A stretch of 64,000 nt of DNA, taken from NCBI RefSeq assembly GCF_022678625.1, contig NZ_JALBYQ010000001.1, positions 434,001 to 498,000 on the forward strand, written 5' to 3'. The position numbers were made by a program, and so were the translations under genes. This DNA is from Aliiroseovarius subalbicans (GTDB lineage Bacteria > Pseudomonadota > Alphaproteobacteria > Rhodobacterales > Rhodobacteraceae). How positions within the stretch are numbered: the first letter of the stretch is position 1; each line of letters opens with the position of its first letter. Positions 25,597-34,642 of the stretch are shown here, in pieces. The notes beneath the pieces were generated by a model. The model was given only the letters and a program-made list of their open reading frames with translations, was not told where the DNA came from and made no database searches.

Positions 25597-26928
25597 ATGG
25601 CACAGGCAATGAAGATCGCGATCGTCGATGACGAACAGGACATGCGGCAATCCATTTCGCAATGGCTGGCCCTGTCGGGGTTCGACACCGAAACCTTTCC
25701 GTCGGCCGAGGATGCGCTGAAATCGCTGGGGGCGGACTACCCCGGCGTGGTCGTGTCCGACATCCGCATGCCCGGCATGGACGGGATGCAGTTTTTGAAA
25801 AAGCTGATGAGCGTCGACAGCGCGCTGCCGGTGATCATGATCACCGGCCACGGCGACGTGCCGATGGCGGTCGAGGCGATGCGGGTCGGGGCCTATGATT
25901 TTCTGGAAAAGCCCTTCAACCCCGACAAGATGACCGAGCTGGCCAAGAAGGCCACCCAGGCCCGGCGCATGACGCTGGACGCCCGCGCGCTTCGGCGTGA
26001 ACTGGGTGATGGCTCGACAATGATGAAAAAGCTGATCGGGTCCAGCCCGGTGATGGATCGGCTGCGCGAGGATATCCTGGACCTGGGCCAGGCCGACGGT
26101 CACGTGTTGATCGACGGCGAAACCGGCACCGGCAAGACGCTGGTGGCCCATGCGCTGCATGCGGTCGGCGCGAAGGCGGGCCGCAAGTTCGTCGTCGTGC
26201 CCTGCGCGGGGCAGGAAGAGGACGACCTGGGCCGCCGGCTGTTCGGCCCGATGGAGGAAGGTGGCACCCAGCCCTTGGTCGAGGACGCGCGCGGCGGCAC
26301 CTTGGTGCTGGAAGACATCGAGGCGCTGCCTGACAAGTTGCAGGCCAAGCTGCTGTCCTGGATCAACGATCAGGGCACGCCGGCTGAAACGCGCGTGGTC
26401 GCAGTGTGCAACCTGCAAGAGCAGGGCAAGACCTGCGAAGACAGCATGCGCCCAGACCTGTATTACCGGCTGGCCGCGATGAAGATCACCCTGCCGCCGC
26501 TGCGCCAGCGTGGTGAGGACATCCTGATGCTGTTCACCCGGTTTGCCGACCAGTTCGCCGAAGAATACGGCTGCCCGGCCCCCGGTGTCACCGCGCAGGA
26601 GGCCGCGCAGCTGTTGCAGGCGCCGTGGCCCGGCAACATCCGCCAGCTGACCAACATCGCCGAACGCGCTGTGTTGCAGAACCGTCGTGGCACTGGAACG
26701 ATTTCCAGCCTGTTGATGAACGACCATGACGAGGTTCAGCCGGTCATGACCACCGAGGGCAAGCCGCTGAAGGAATACGTGGAAGCGTTCGAGCGCATGC
26801 TGATCGACAACACGATGCGGCGCCACAAGGGATCAATCGTGGGAGTGATGGAGGAGCTGTGTCTGCCGCGCCGGACCTTGAACGAGAAGATGGCCAAGTA
26901 TGGCCTGCAGCGGTCGGATTACCTTTAA
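25597..26928 (+). CDS. dctD: DctD/NtrC-type regulator with degenerate AAA+ domain
   Basis: 443 residues: receiver 1-125 with DD at 11-12, phosphoacceptor Asp55 (VVVSDIRMPGMDG), Thr83 and Lys105; AAA+ domain about 145-375 with Walker A GETGTGKT at 174-181; Fis-type HTH at the end (GVMEELCLPRRTLNEKMAKYG). The sigma-54 contact loop GAFTGA is absent: between LFG (215-217) and ARGGTL only about 13 residues remain (PMEEGGTQPLVED). Walker B reads LVLED instead of the usual LFLDE. It therefore probably does not open sigma-54 promoters in the normal way. It pairs with the DctB gene directly upstream. Confidence 0.85.
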   Translation: MAQAMKIAIVDDEQDMRQSISQWLALSGFDTETFPSAEDALKSLGADYPGVVVSDIRMPGMDGMQFLKKLMSVDSALPVIMITGHGDVPMAVEAMRVGAYDFLEKPFNPDKMTELAKKATQARRMTLDARALRRELGDGSTMMKKLIGSSPVMDRLREDILDLGQADGHVLIDGETGTGKTLVAHALHAVGAKAGRKFVVVPCAGQEEDDLGRRLFGPMEEGGTQPLVEDARGGTLVLEDIEALPDKLQAKLLSWINDQGTPAETRVVAVCNLQEQGKTCEDSMRPDLYYRLAAMKITLPPLRQRGEDILMLFTRFADQFAEEYGCPAPGVTAQEAAQLLQAPWPGNIRQLTNIAERAVLQNRRGTGTISSLLMNDHDEVQPVMTTEGKPLKEYVEAFERMLIDNTMRRHKGSIVGVMEELCLPRRTLNEKMAKYGLQRSDYL

Positions 26929-27033
26929 CCGGGTCTGATCCAGCGGAATGCCTGCGGCATGCTTTATGCTTTGATTGGCGAGTGGCTCTGGTGTAGCGTG
27001 AGGTAATTCACGTGTTAAACAAAGGGTTTGGGC

Positions 27034-27813
27034 ATGGCGGCTCCGGAAAACAAGTTGAAACGGGCCTTGGCGGCGGGCGAGATGCAGCTGGGTCTGTGGT
27101 TGAATCTGGGCGACGCGGGCGCGGCTGAAATGGCCGGGCGCGCGGGCTATGATTGGGCGCTGATCGACGGTGAACACGGCCCGTATAACCCGACCACCAT
27201 CTTGGGCCAGCTGCGCGCGCTTGGGCAGTTTCCCATCAGCTCGGTTCTGCGGGTGCCGATCGGTGAAGACTGGGTGATCAAGCAGGCGCTGGATCTGGGG
27301 GTGCAATCGCTGCTGATCCCGATGGTGGATACCGGTGCGCAGGCTGCGCAAATGGTGCGCGCCACGCGCTATGCCCCAGCTGGGGTGCGCGGCATGGGGG
27401 CCGCGGTGGCGCGGGCCTCGGGCTTTGGCACGGACAATGATTATGTTGCCACGGCGGATGCTGAGATTTGCCTGTTACTTCAGGCTGAAACGCGTCAGGC
27501 CATTGAAAATATTGACGACATCGCGGGAACTGAGGGCGTGGACTGTGTCTTCATCGGCCCGGCGGACTTGTCGGCAGACATGGGCCATCCGGGCAATCCT
27601 GCGGCGCCAGAGGTGAAGGAGGCCATCGCCCATGCTGTCAGCCGCATTCGGGCGTCGGGCAAGGCTGCGGGGATCATTCACTATGATCCGTCCGATTTCG
27701 CCAGCTACCGCGACCTTGGGGTCACGTTTCTGGGCACCGGATCGGACGTGTCTTTGTTGCGCGCGGGGATGCAGGCGAACCTTGCGGCCGCGCGAGCTGC
27801 TGTTGCGCCCTAG
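27034..27813 (+). CDS. HpcH/HpaI-family aldolase
   Basis: 259 residues from the ATG at 27034 (AAAGGG upstream). This is a class II pyruvate aldolase barrel with LIDGEHGPYN (catalytic His), the metal-binding Glu in LLLQAETRQAIEN and Asp in CVFIGPADLSADMG, and MGAAVARASGFG, the Arg loop. Family members cleave 4-hydroxy-2-oxo acids or 2-keto-3-deoxysugar acids to pyruvate and an aldehyde. It is alone between the dct pair and a TDT transporter, so the substrate is open. Confidence 0.9.
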   Translation: MAAPENKLKRALAAGEMQLGLWLNLGDAGAAEMAGRAGYDWALIDGEHGPYNPTTILGQLRALGQFPISSVLRVPIGEDWVIKQALDLGVQSLLIPMVDTGAQAAQMVRATRYAPAGVRGMGAAVARASGFGTDNDYVATADAEICLLLQAETRQAIENIDDIAGTEGVDCVFIGPADLSADMGHPGNPAAPEVKEAIAHAVSRIRASGKAAGIIHYDPSDFASYRDLGVTFLGTGSDVSLLRAGMQANLAAARAAVAP

Positions 27814-27906
27814 GGCATGCGGCAAAAGCGCAGGGGCGGTGAATTGCCCCTTTTGCACAGGCATATGACAGGCTAGATCGCTGCAAACCCGAGACAGGAG
27901 AGCGCC

Positions 27907-28905
27907 ATGCAAGATGCCCCTCATTTCCCGCCGCCGCCGCCTTTGCCGAAAAAGACGCGGACGTTTCAGCGCACGCCGCCGGCGATCTTTCCGCCCATTT
28001 TCGGGGCCTTCGGCCTGGGACTTGCCTGGCGGCGCGCCGGTGAGACCTTTGCGATCCCCTCCGAATTCGGAGAGCTGATCCTGGGCGCAGTAACGTTGCT
28101 CTATTTGTTCGCCGTGGTGGCCTACCTGGCCAAGGTGGCACAACGCCCGGGCGTGTTTCGCGAAGACCTGAAGGTGCTGCCGGGTCGGGCAGGGCTGGCC
28201 GCAATGATGCTGTCGGGCATGTTGCTGGCGGCGACCCTGGTGGTCTATTCGACCGCCTTGGCGCAGCTGGTGCTGGTGCTTGCGGTCGGTGGCCATGTCA
28301 TCCTGGCCCTGACCTTGATCCGCGATCTGGTCACTGGCCCCGTTGAGGCGCGGGTGGTCACCCCGGTCTGGCATCTGAGCTATGTCGGGTTCATCCTGTC
28401 CCCTCTGGCCGCACTGCCGCTGGGCTGGGGAGGCTATAATACCGTCGTTTTCTGGGTAAGCTTCACGCTGGCGATTGTGATCTGGGGGATTTCGATCCGT
28501 CAGGTCATGGTGCGCGACGTACCGCCGCCGCTGCGCCCGCTGCTGGCGATCCACGTGGCGCCCGCGTCAGTTCTGGGCACGGTCGCGGTCCTGTCGGGGA
28601 TGCCGACACTGGGCCTGGGCCTGGGGCTCGTGGCGATTGTCATACTGGCGGGATTGCTGGTTCTTGGCCGTTGGATCACCACGACCGGGTTCAGCCCTCT
28701 GTGGGGGGCGTTCACCTTCCCGCTCGCGGCGTTCTCCACCCTGATGCAGATGCTGTATCTGGCAGGCTTTGGTGATGTTTTCCGTGTATTGGGTGGGCTG
28801 GCCTTGGTGGCCGCAACCCTGATCATTCCGGTCATTGCCTGGAAGGTGATGCAGTTGTGGATGAAGGGTATGCTGGCGGTAAAAACCAACGCGGCGCAGG
28901 CCTGA
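27907..28905 (+). CDS. TDT-family transporter (TehA/SLAC1-like)
   Basis: 332 residues with about ten hydrophobic helices. The N-terminus is proline-rich (PPPPPLPKKTRTFQRTPPAIFPPIFGAFG). The C-terminal motif GFSPLWGAFTFPLAAFS is characteristic of the tellurite-resistance/dicarboxylate transporter family, which includes TehA, Mae1 and SLAC1 anion channels. AGGAG precedes the start. The real substrate is not predictable (dicarboxylate, sulfite or other anion). Confidence 0.82.
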   Translation: MQDAPHFPPPPPLPKKTRTFQRTPPAIFPPIFGAFGLGLAWRRAGETFAIPSEFGELILGAVTLLYLFAVVAYLAKVAQRPGVFREDLKVLPGRAGLAAMMLSGMLLAATLVVYSTALAQLVLVLAVGGHVILALTLIRDLVTGPVEARVVTPVWHLSYVGFILSPLAALPLGWGGYNTVVFWVSFTLAIVIWGISIRQVMVRDVPPPLRPLLAIHVAPASVLGTVAVLSGMPTLGLGLGLVAIVILAGLLVLGRWITTTGFSPLWGAFTFPLAAFSTLMQMLYLAGFGDVFRVLGGLALVAATLIIPVIAWKVMQLWMKGMLAVKTNAAQA

Positions 28906-28908
28906 GGT

Positions 28909-29250
28909 TCAGCCGCGCGGGGGCAGGGCGGTCTGGGCCTTCTTGGTCAGGCTGCCCCGGATGATGTCATAGCTTTGGTTCAGCCGGTGCGTCAGTTCGT
29001 CGTCATCCGCCCAAGGGATCATCACCCAGGAACGGTGGTAATACGGCGCCTTTTGTCCCACGCCCGCGTCGATCAGCATCGTCGCGGTTTCGATATCGGG
29101 GGTTTTCACCGACAGGCCGGGGGCATTTGCGCCGAGGGTGGCGAAGATCTTACCGCCGACTTTCCACACGTCATTGCCGGGCCCGAAGGGCTCGGACCAT
29201 TCAGCGCCGGGAAAGGCTGCACACAGGGCATTGACGTCATCGCGGGTCAT
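28909..29250 (-). CDS. MmcQ/YjbR-family protein
   Basis: 113 residues of the double-wing YjbR fold: CAAFPGAEWSEPFGPGNDVWKVGGKIFA at the N-terminus, then PYYHRSWVMIPW and LTHRLNQSYDIIRGSL. The family is annotated as DNA-binding by fold, but no biological role is established. It converges on the TDT gene, with 3 bp between their ends. Confidence 0.9.
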   Translation of the reverse strand: MTRDDVNALCAAFPGAEWSEPFGPGNDVWKVGGKIFATLGANAPGLSVKTPDIETATMLIDAGVGQKAPYYHRSWVMIPWADDDELTHRLNQSYDIIRGSLTKKAQTALPPRG

Positions 29251-29429
29251 GCGCGCATCTTATCAGGCTTGGCGCGGGATGCGAAGCCTGCTAGATATCT
29301 CTCATGACACAGAACACCTGCATCATTATTTGCTGCATTACCCACTGACATCGTCAGGCGGGCCGTTCTTCTATTCCAAACATGTGATGAAGTTGCTAAG
29401 CCCGCCGCGAAAGCGCGTGCGAGGACGTT

Positions 29430-30842
29430 ATGACCGAGATCAAACTCTACAACACCAAGAGCCGTTCGAAAGAGCTGTTCACCCCGATCGACCCGGACAA
29501 CGTGCGCATGTATGTCTGCGGGCCGACGGTCTATGACCGCGCGCACCTGGGCAATGCCCGGCCGGTAATCGTATTCGACGTGCTCTATCGCCTGCTACGC
29601 CATGTTTATGGGCCCGGTCATGTGACCTATGTGCGCAATTTTACTGACGTGGACGACAAGATCAACGCAACGGCTCTGGCGCGCAAGGAAGCTGGCGCGC
29701 CTGGCACCTTGGAGGAGTTGGTGCAGGGACGATCGGATGAAACAATCGGGTGGTATTTGCACGACATGGACGCCCTGGGCGCGCTGCACCCCGATCACAT
29801 GCCACGCGCGACCGAATTCATCGGACCGATGGTGGCAATGATTGCCGACCTGATCGAAAAGGGTAACGCCTATGAAGCCGAGGGCCACGTGCTCTTCGCG
29901 GTTGAAAGCTATGACAAGTACGGCGCGCTGTCTGGGCGCTCGGTAGACGACATGATCGCCGGCAGCCGGGTCGAAGTTGCGCCCTACAAGCGCAACCCGA
30001 TGGATTTCGTGCTGTGGAAACCGTCGACGCAAGATCTTCCGGGCTGGGACAGCCCCTGGGGGCGGGGGCGTCCGGGCTGGCATATCGAATGCTCGGCCAT
30101 GAGCCACGACCTGCTGGGCGACAGTTTCGACATCCACGGGGGGGGCAATGACCTGCAATTCCCGCATCATGAAAACGAGATCGCACAATCGGCCTGCGCT
30201 CATCCACACGGCGATTTCGCGCGCTACTGGATGCACAACGAAATGCTGCAGGTCGAGGGCAAGAAGATGTCCAAATCGCTGGGCAATTTCTTCACCGTGC
30301 ATGACCTGCTGGATGGCCACGACGGCCAGCCGCCGGTGCCGGGCGAGGTGATCCGGTTTGTGTTTTTGCAAACCCATTACCGAAAGCCGATGGACTGGAC
30401 CGAGAAAAAGCGGGCCGAGGCCGAAGCGACATTGCGCAAGTGGCGTGGCCTGACTGCAGGGATCGACCCCGCACCCAGCCCCTCGGAGGCGGTTTTGGCC
30501 GCTATTTCGGATGACCTGAACACGGCAGGTGCAGTAGCGGAGTTGCACAAATTGGCGGCAAGCGGAAATGCAGCAGGGCTTTTGGCGTCGGCACAGGTGA
30601 TGGGGCTGTTGACGGACGGTATGGGGGGCTGGGCGAACTCGCCTTTGCTGGACCTGTCCGCTTTGGCAAAAAAGCTGCACACCGCCCGGGTGGCAGCGAT
30701 GCAAACCAAGGATTTCAACGAAGTTGACCGGTTGAAGACCGCGCTGACAGAGGCTGACGTTCAGGTGAAAATGTCCAAGGACAGTGTCGACTTAGTGCCG
30801 GGGCCGAATGTGGATCTGACCAAGTTGGAGGCACTGACATGA
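29430..30842 (+). CDS. cysS: Cysteinyl-tRNA synthetase
   Basis: 470 residues, normal length. It is a class I synthetase with the HIGH-like HLGNARP, Zn-binding Cys/His in [27 protein letters not shown] and [15 protein letters not shown], and KMSKSLGNF as the KMSKS loop. It charges tRNA-Cys. Its stop overlaps the ATG of a 28-codon ORF (ATGA at 30839-30842), which in turn overlaps the cimA start, so cysS and cimA may be translationally linked. Confidence 0.97.
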   Translation: MTEIKLYNTKSRSKELFTPIDPDNVRMYVCGPTVYDRAHLGNARPVIVFDVLYRLLRHVYGPGHVTYVRNFTDVDDKINATALARKEAGAPGTLEELVQGRSDETIGWYLHDMDALGALHPDHMPRATEFIGPMVAMIADLIEKGNAYEAEGHVLFAVESYDKYGALSGRSVDDMIAGSRVEVAPYKRNPMDFVLWKPSTQDLPGWDSPWGRGRPGWHIECSAMSHDLLGDSFDIHGGGNDLQFPHHENEIAQSACAHPHGDFARYWMHNEMLQVEGKKMSKSLGNFFTVHDLLDGHDGQPPVPGEVIRFVFLQTHYRKPMDWTEKKRAEAEATLRKWRGLTAGIDPAPSPSEAVLAAISDDLNTAGAVAELHKLAASGNAAGLLASAQVMGLLTDGMGGWANSPLLDLSALAKKLHTARVAAMQTKDFNEVDRLKTALTEADVQVKMSKDSVDLVPGPNVDLTKLEALT

Positions 30843-30925
30843 CTGGCTTCAGTCCCGCCACTGAGATTTTTCTAGAAAAATCTCCCACGGAAAAATTTTC
30901 TAGAAAATTTTGGAGTTGGACATGA
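30839..30925 (+). CDS. Possible 28-residue linking ORF with palindromes
   Basis: An ATG inside the cysS stop (ATGA) opens a frame of 28 codons that closes with a TGA inside the cimA ATG (ATGA). The peptide begins [14 protein letters not shown] and ends RKFWSWT. Most of the DNA consists of two perfect palindromes around TTTTCTAGAAAA. There is no separate ribosome-binding site, so it would depend on ribosomes finishing cysS. It may be a coupling device or leader rather than a functional protein; only the double overlap argues for translation. Confidence 0.4.
   Translation: MTGFSPATEIFLEKSPTEKFSRKFWSWT
30863..30884. repeat. 22-bp perfect palindrome (CTAG centre)
   Basis: GAGATTTTT and AAAAATCTC flank a central CTAG, so the 22 bases are fully self-complementary. 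As RNA it can form a 9-bp stem with a CUAG loop. It shares the core TTTTCTAGAAAA with the palindrome 7 bp downstream. Confidence 0.9.
30892..30911. repeat. 20-bp perfect palindrome (CTAG centre)
   Basis: AAAATTTT, CTAG, AAAATTTT. Its last base abuts the GGAG (30912-30915) that serves as the cimA ribosome-binding site, so pairing here could affect cimA translation. The centre is 28 bp from that of the first palindrome. Confidence 0.9.
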
Positions 30926-32538
30926 CTGAACGCCTTTTCCTTTACGACACCACGTTGCGCGACGGTCAGCAGACGCAGGGCGTGCAGTTTTCGACACCGG
31001 AGAAACACCAGATCGCAACCGCGCTGGACGCGATGGGGATCGACTATATCGAGGGCGGTTGGCCCGGCGCGAACCCCACGGACAGCGAGTTTTTTGCAGA
31101 GGCGCCGGAAACGAAAGCCACCTTCACCGCCTTTGGCATGACCAAGCGGGCCGGGCGCAGCGCGGAGAATGACGATGTGCTGGCGCAGGTGATGAACGCC
31201 GGAACCCCTGCTGTCTGTCTGGTCGGCAAGACGCATGATTTCCACGTCACCACCGCGCTTGGTATCACGCTTGAGGAAAACCTGGACAACATCCGCGCGA
31301 GTGTGGCGCATCTGGTGGCTCAGGGCCGTGAAGCCTTGTTTGACGCCGAGCATTTCTTTGATGGCTACAAGGCCAACGCGCCCTATGCCCTGGAGGCGGT
31401 GATGGCCGCCCATGACGCGGGCGCGCGGTGGGTTGTGTTGTGCGACACGAACGGCGGCACGCTTCCCAGCGAGGTGCATGACATCACCCGTGCGGTGATC
31501 GAAGCGGGCATTCCCGGTGATCATCTGGGCATTCACACCCATGACGACACCGGCAACGCGGTGGGTTGTTCGCTGGCGGCGATCGACGCCGGTGCGCGGC
31601 AGGTGCAGGGCACGCTGAACGGCCTTGGGGAACGCTGTGGCAACGCGAACCTGACCACGCTGATCCCGACCCTTCTGTTGAAGGAACCCTATGCCAGCAT
31701 GTATGACCTCAACGTGCCCAGGGCGGCGCTGTCCAGTCTGACCAAGGTCTCGCGGCAGCTGGACGACATCCTGAACCGGGTGCCGGACAAATCGGCGCCC
31801 TTCGTGGGGGCCAGTGCCTTTGCCCACAAGGCGGGGCTGCATGCCAGCGCGATCCTGAAGGATCCCACGACCTATGAACACATCGACCCGTCCGTGGTCG
31901 GGAACACGCGCATCGTGCCGATGTCGAACCAGGCCGGGCAGTCGAACCTGCGGGCGCGCCTGGCCGACGCGGGGATCGAGGTTGGTGCCAAAGACCCGGC
32001 GCTTGGCCGCATCCTGGACGAGGTGAAGGCGCGCGAAGATCAGGGCTATGCCTATGACAGCGCGCAGGCGTCGTTCGAGCTGGTCGCGCGTGACGCCCTT
32101 GGGCAGTTGCCGCAGTACTTCGAGGTGAAGCGCTACAAGGTCACGGTGGAGCGGCGCAAGAACAAATACAACAAGATGGTCAGCCTGTCTGAGGCGGTCG
32201 TCGTGGTGAAGGTGGATGGTGAGAAGAAGCTGTCGGTGTCCGAAAGCATGGACGAAACCGGGTCGGATCGCGGTCCGGTGAACGCGCTGTCCAAGGCGCT
32301 GTCCAAGGATCTGGGCCAGTACCAGCAGATCATCGACGACATGCGGCTTGTCGATTTCAAGGTGCGGATCACCCAGGGCGGGACCGAGGCGCAGACCCGC
32401 GTGATCATCGACAGCGAAGACGGGGCGGGGCACCGCTGGTCCACCGTGGGCGTCAGCCCGAACATCGTCGATGCCTCGTTCGAGGCGCTTCTGGACGCGA
32501 TCACCTGGAAACTGGTGCGCGATGGGGCGCGGGCGTGA
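30922..32538 (+). CDS. cimA: (R)-citramalate synthase
   Basis: 538 residues from the ATG at 30922 (GGAG upstream). It condenses pyruvate and acetyl-CoA to citramalate, the threonine-independent route to 2-oxobutyrate and isoleucine. The HMGL-like barrel shows YDTTLRDGQQTQGVQFS, DYIEGGWPGANP, GIHTHDDTGNAVG and NGLGERCGNANL; the last 120 residues form a LeuA-type regulatory domain that usually gives isoleucine feedback. The GGWPGANP wording and length fit CimA rather than LeuA. It overlaps the next gene by 4 bp (GTGA). Confidence 0.92.
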   Translation: MTERLFLYDTTLRDGQQTQGVQFSTPEKHQIATALDAMGIDYIEGGWPGANPTDSEFFAEAPETKATFTAFGMTKRAGRSAENDDVLAQVMNAGTPAVCLVGKTHDFHVTTALGITLEENLDNIRASVAHLVAQGREALFDAEHFFDGYKANAPYALEAVMAAHDAGARWVVLCDTNGGTLPSEVHDITRAVIEAGIPGDHLGIHTHDDTGNAVGCSLAAIDAGARQVQGTLNGLGERCGNANLTTLIPTLLLKEPYASMYDLNVPRAALSSLTKVSRQLDDILNRVPDKSAPFVGASAFAHKAGLHASAILKDPTTYEHIDPSVVGNTRIVPMSNQAGQSNLRARLADAGIEVGAKDPALGRILDEVKAREDQGYAYDSAQASFELVARDALGQLPQYFEVKRYKVTVERRKNKYNKMVSLSEAVVVVKVDGEKKLSVSESMDETGSDRGPVNALSKALSKDLGQYQQIIDDMRLVDFKVRITQGGTEAQTRVIIDSEDGAGHRWSTVGVSPNIVDASFEALLDAITWKLVRDGARA

Positions 32539-33245
32539 CCGACGCGTTCTTCACCCTGCATGCTGATGTGCCACGCGAAGGGCCGGGCGATGCCGGGTCG
32601 TTGCATTGGGCGCTGGAACTGGCCGAGGTAAAACCGGACGCGCGCATTCTGGACGCGGGTTGTGGACCGGGCGCGGATATCGCCGACCTTTTGGTCGCCG
32701 CCCCGCAGGGCCACGTGACCGCGATCGAGGCCCATGCGCCCTTCGTGGACCGGATCAACGCAGCCTGGGCGGAGGACACCCGCGTCACGGCGCAGGTCGG
32801 CGACATGGCGCGGCCCGGTGGACCGTATGACCTGATCTGGTGCGCCGGTGCGCTGTATTTCCTGGGCATCACCGAAGGTCTGACCACATGGCGCGACGCG
32901 CTGGCGCCCGGCGGGGTGGTGGCGTTTTCCGAGTTGGTGATGCTGGGGGACAACCCAGCCGCGCCGGTCATGGCCTTCAAGAATGAATACCCGGCCTTTG
33001 CCGGGATCGAGACGTTGAAAGCGCGGATCGAGGCCGCTGGCTATGACCTCTTGGGGCTTCAGGTGCTGTCGGACGCGGCGTGGGAGGCTTATTTCGGTCC
33101 TCTGGACGCGCGTATTGCCGCGCTGCGGCCCGGGGCGGATGACGCGCTGACCGCCGTTTTGGACGAGCAGGCGAACGAGGCGGCGGTGTGGCGCGCGCAT
33201 CGCGATCAGTTCGGCTATGCCCTGGTCGTGGTGCGACCCCGATGA
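32535..33245 (+). CDS. Class I SAM-dependent methyltransferase
   Basis: 236 residues beginning with GTG inside the cimA stop. SAM-binding motif I is ILDAGCGPGADIADLL, followed by the acidic VTAIEAHAPF and the motif IV-like YDLIWCAGALYFLG. No substrate-specific domain is recognisable; it resembles small-molecule methyltransferases of the Methyltransf_25/11 type. Overlaps on both sides put it in one unit with cimA and the phytoene-synthase-like gene. Confidence 0.85.
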   Translation: MTDAFFTLHADVPREGPGDAGSLHWALELAEVKPDARILDAGCGPGADIADLLVAAPQGHVTAIEAHAPFVDRINAAWAEDTRVTAQVGDMARPGGPYDLIWCAGALYFLGITEGLTTWRDALAPGGVVAFSELVMLGDNPAAPVMAFKNEYPAFAGIETLKARIEAAGYDLLGLQVLSDAAWEAYFGPLDARIAALRPGADDALTAVLDEQANEAAVWRAHRDQFGYALVVVRPR

Positions 33246-33991
33246 GCATTCAGGCCTGCGCAGAGCTGGTGCAAAAAGGCGATCCGGATCGTTTTCTGTC
33301 CGCCATGACAGGGCCGGTTGCGGCGCGTGACGTGCTGTTCCCGCTCTATGCGTTCAACCTTGAACTGGCGCGGGCCGAGTTTGTGTCGAATGAACCGATG
33401 ATCGCGCGGATGCGGCTGCAATTCTGGTCCGACACGCTGGACGAGATTGCGGCAGGCAAACCGGCACGCGCCCATGAGGTTGCCGCGCCACTGGCGCAGG
33501 TGGTGCGTGATACCAGCGCCGATCTGGTGCGTCTGCATGCGCTGGTGGAGGCGCGGGTGGCGGATGTCGAGGGGCACAAACCGGACAGTACAAAGGCGGT
33601 GATACGCTATGCCGAGGCGACGGCTGGCAACCTGATGGTGCTGTCGGCGCGGGCCTTGGGCGGGACCGATACGCCGACGTATGTCGCACTTGGCACCGCG
33701 CAAGGGCTGGCCAACTGGTTCCTGGCGCAATCCGGGCTTGTGGCCGCCGGGCGCGGCCATGTGCCCCCCGACACGGCGCAGATTTCTGAGCTTGCATGCG
33801 CGGGGCTTGCTGCGTTGCCGGGGCGCCTGTCCGAGGGTGATGCAACCCCGGCGCTGCGGGCCGCGTGGCGGGCGAAATCGGTGCTGAAACGCGCAGCGAA
33901 ATCGCCTGAAACCGTGCTGAGTGGCGCGGTCGGCGGCTCCGAGTTCGCCCGGCGTGGAGGGCTACTGGCCCGAACGCTTCTGGGGCGCTGA
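33242..33991 (+). CDS. Squalene/phytoene synthase-like (NDUFAF6-type) protein
   Basis: 249 residues from the ATG overlapping the previous stop (ATGA). It has the all-helical trans-isoprenyl synthase fold (FPLYAFNLELARAEFVSNEPMIARMRLQFWSD), but the two DxxxD Mg-diphosphate motifs of true phytoene synthases are not visible. The RLQFWSDTL wording is close to NDUFAF6-type proteins, linked to complex I assembly in mitochondria. No other carotenoid or hopanoid gene is nearby. A non-catalytic or assembly role is therefore more likely than carotenoid synthesis. Confidence 0.75.
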   Translation: MSIQACAELVQKGDPDRFLSAMTGPVAARDVLFPLYAFNLELARAEFVSNEPMIARMRLQFWSDTLDEIAAGKPARAHEVAAPLAQVVRDTSADLVRLHALVEARVADVEGHKPDSTKAVIRYAEATAGNLMVLSARALGGTDTPTYVALGTAQGLANWFLAQSGLVAAGRGHVPPDTAQISELACAGLAALPGRLSEGDATPALRAAWRAKSVLKRAAKSPETVLSGAVGGSEFARRGGLLARTLLGR

Positions 33992-33993
33992 GC

Positions 33994-34635
33994 CTAGCGG
34001 GGCAGGGTGCTGGCCGCTTTCGCCAACGCCGTGATCCCGTCCCAATCGCCGCTTTTCACCATGTCAGACGGCGCAACCCAGCTGCCGCCGACACAGAGCG
34101 TGTTGGGCAGCGACAGGTAGTCGCCTGCGTTGTCTGATCCGATCCCTCCAGTGGGGCAGAACCGGATTTGCGGCAGGGGCGAGGCGAGCGATTTCAGAAA
34201 CGGCGCGCCACCGGCTGCCTCGGCGGGAAAGAATTTCTGCACGGAATACCCACGCTCCAACAACCGCATGCTTTCGCTGGCCGAGGTGGCACCGGGCAGA
34301 AGCGGCAGATCCGCGCTCTCGCAGGCCTCCAGCAGCAGGTCGGTTGCACCGGGGGACACGCCGAACTCTGCGCCCGCGGCCTTGGCGGCTTTGACGTCGG
34401 CTGGGGTAAGCAAGGTGCCCGCGCCCACAACGCCTCCCTCGACCTTGGCCATCTCGGCGATGACCTCCAGCGCCACGGGCGTGCGCAAGGTGACCTCCAA
34501 CGCGGGCAGGCCGCCCGCCACAAGGGCTTCGGCCAGGGGGCGGGCGTGGGCCACGTCATGAACCACCAGAACCGGTACGACCGGGGCCAGGCGGCAAATC
34601 TCTTCGGCTTTGCGCGATGCGACTTCTGGTGTCAT
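33994..34635 (-). CDS. eda: KHG/KDPG aldolase
   Basis: 213 residues from the ATG at 34635, preceded by GAGGG. It is a class I aldolase with VPVLVVHDV, LEVTLRTPVALEVI (catalytic Glu) and the Schiff-base Lys in GYSVQKFFPAEAAGG, then IRFCPTGGIG. It cleaves KDPG to pyruvate and glyceraldehyde-3-phosphate, the last step of the Entner-Doudoroff pathway. It follows edd by 7 bp and shares its promoter. Confidence 0.95.
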   Translation of the reverse strand: MTPEVASRKAEEICRLAPVVPVLVVHDVAHARPLAEALVAGGLPALEVTLRTPVALEVIAEMAKVEGGVVGAGTLLTPADVKAAKAAGAEFGVSPGATDLLLEACESADLPLLPGATSASESMRLLERGYSVQKFFPAEAAGGAPFLKSLASPLPQIRFCPTGGIGSDNAGDYLSLPNTLCVGGSWVAPSDMVKSGDWDGITALAKAASTLPR

Positions 34636-34642
34636 CGAACCC

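Noticed and set aside
30715-32433. 572-codon minus-strand ORF opposite cimA
   Set aside because: A shadow of cimA; no recognisable domain and no ribosome-binding site.
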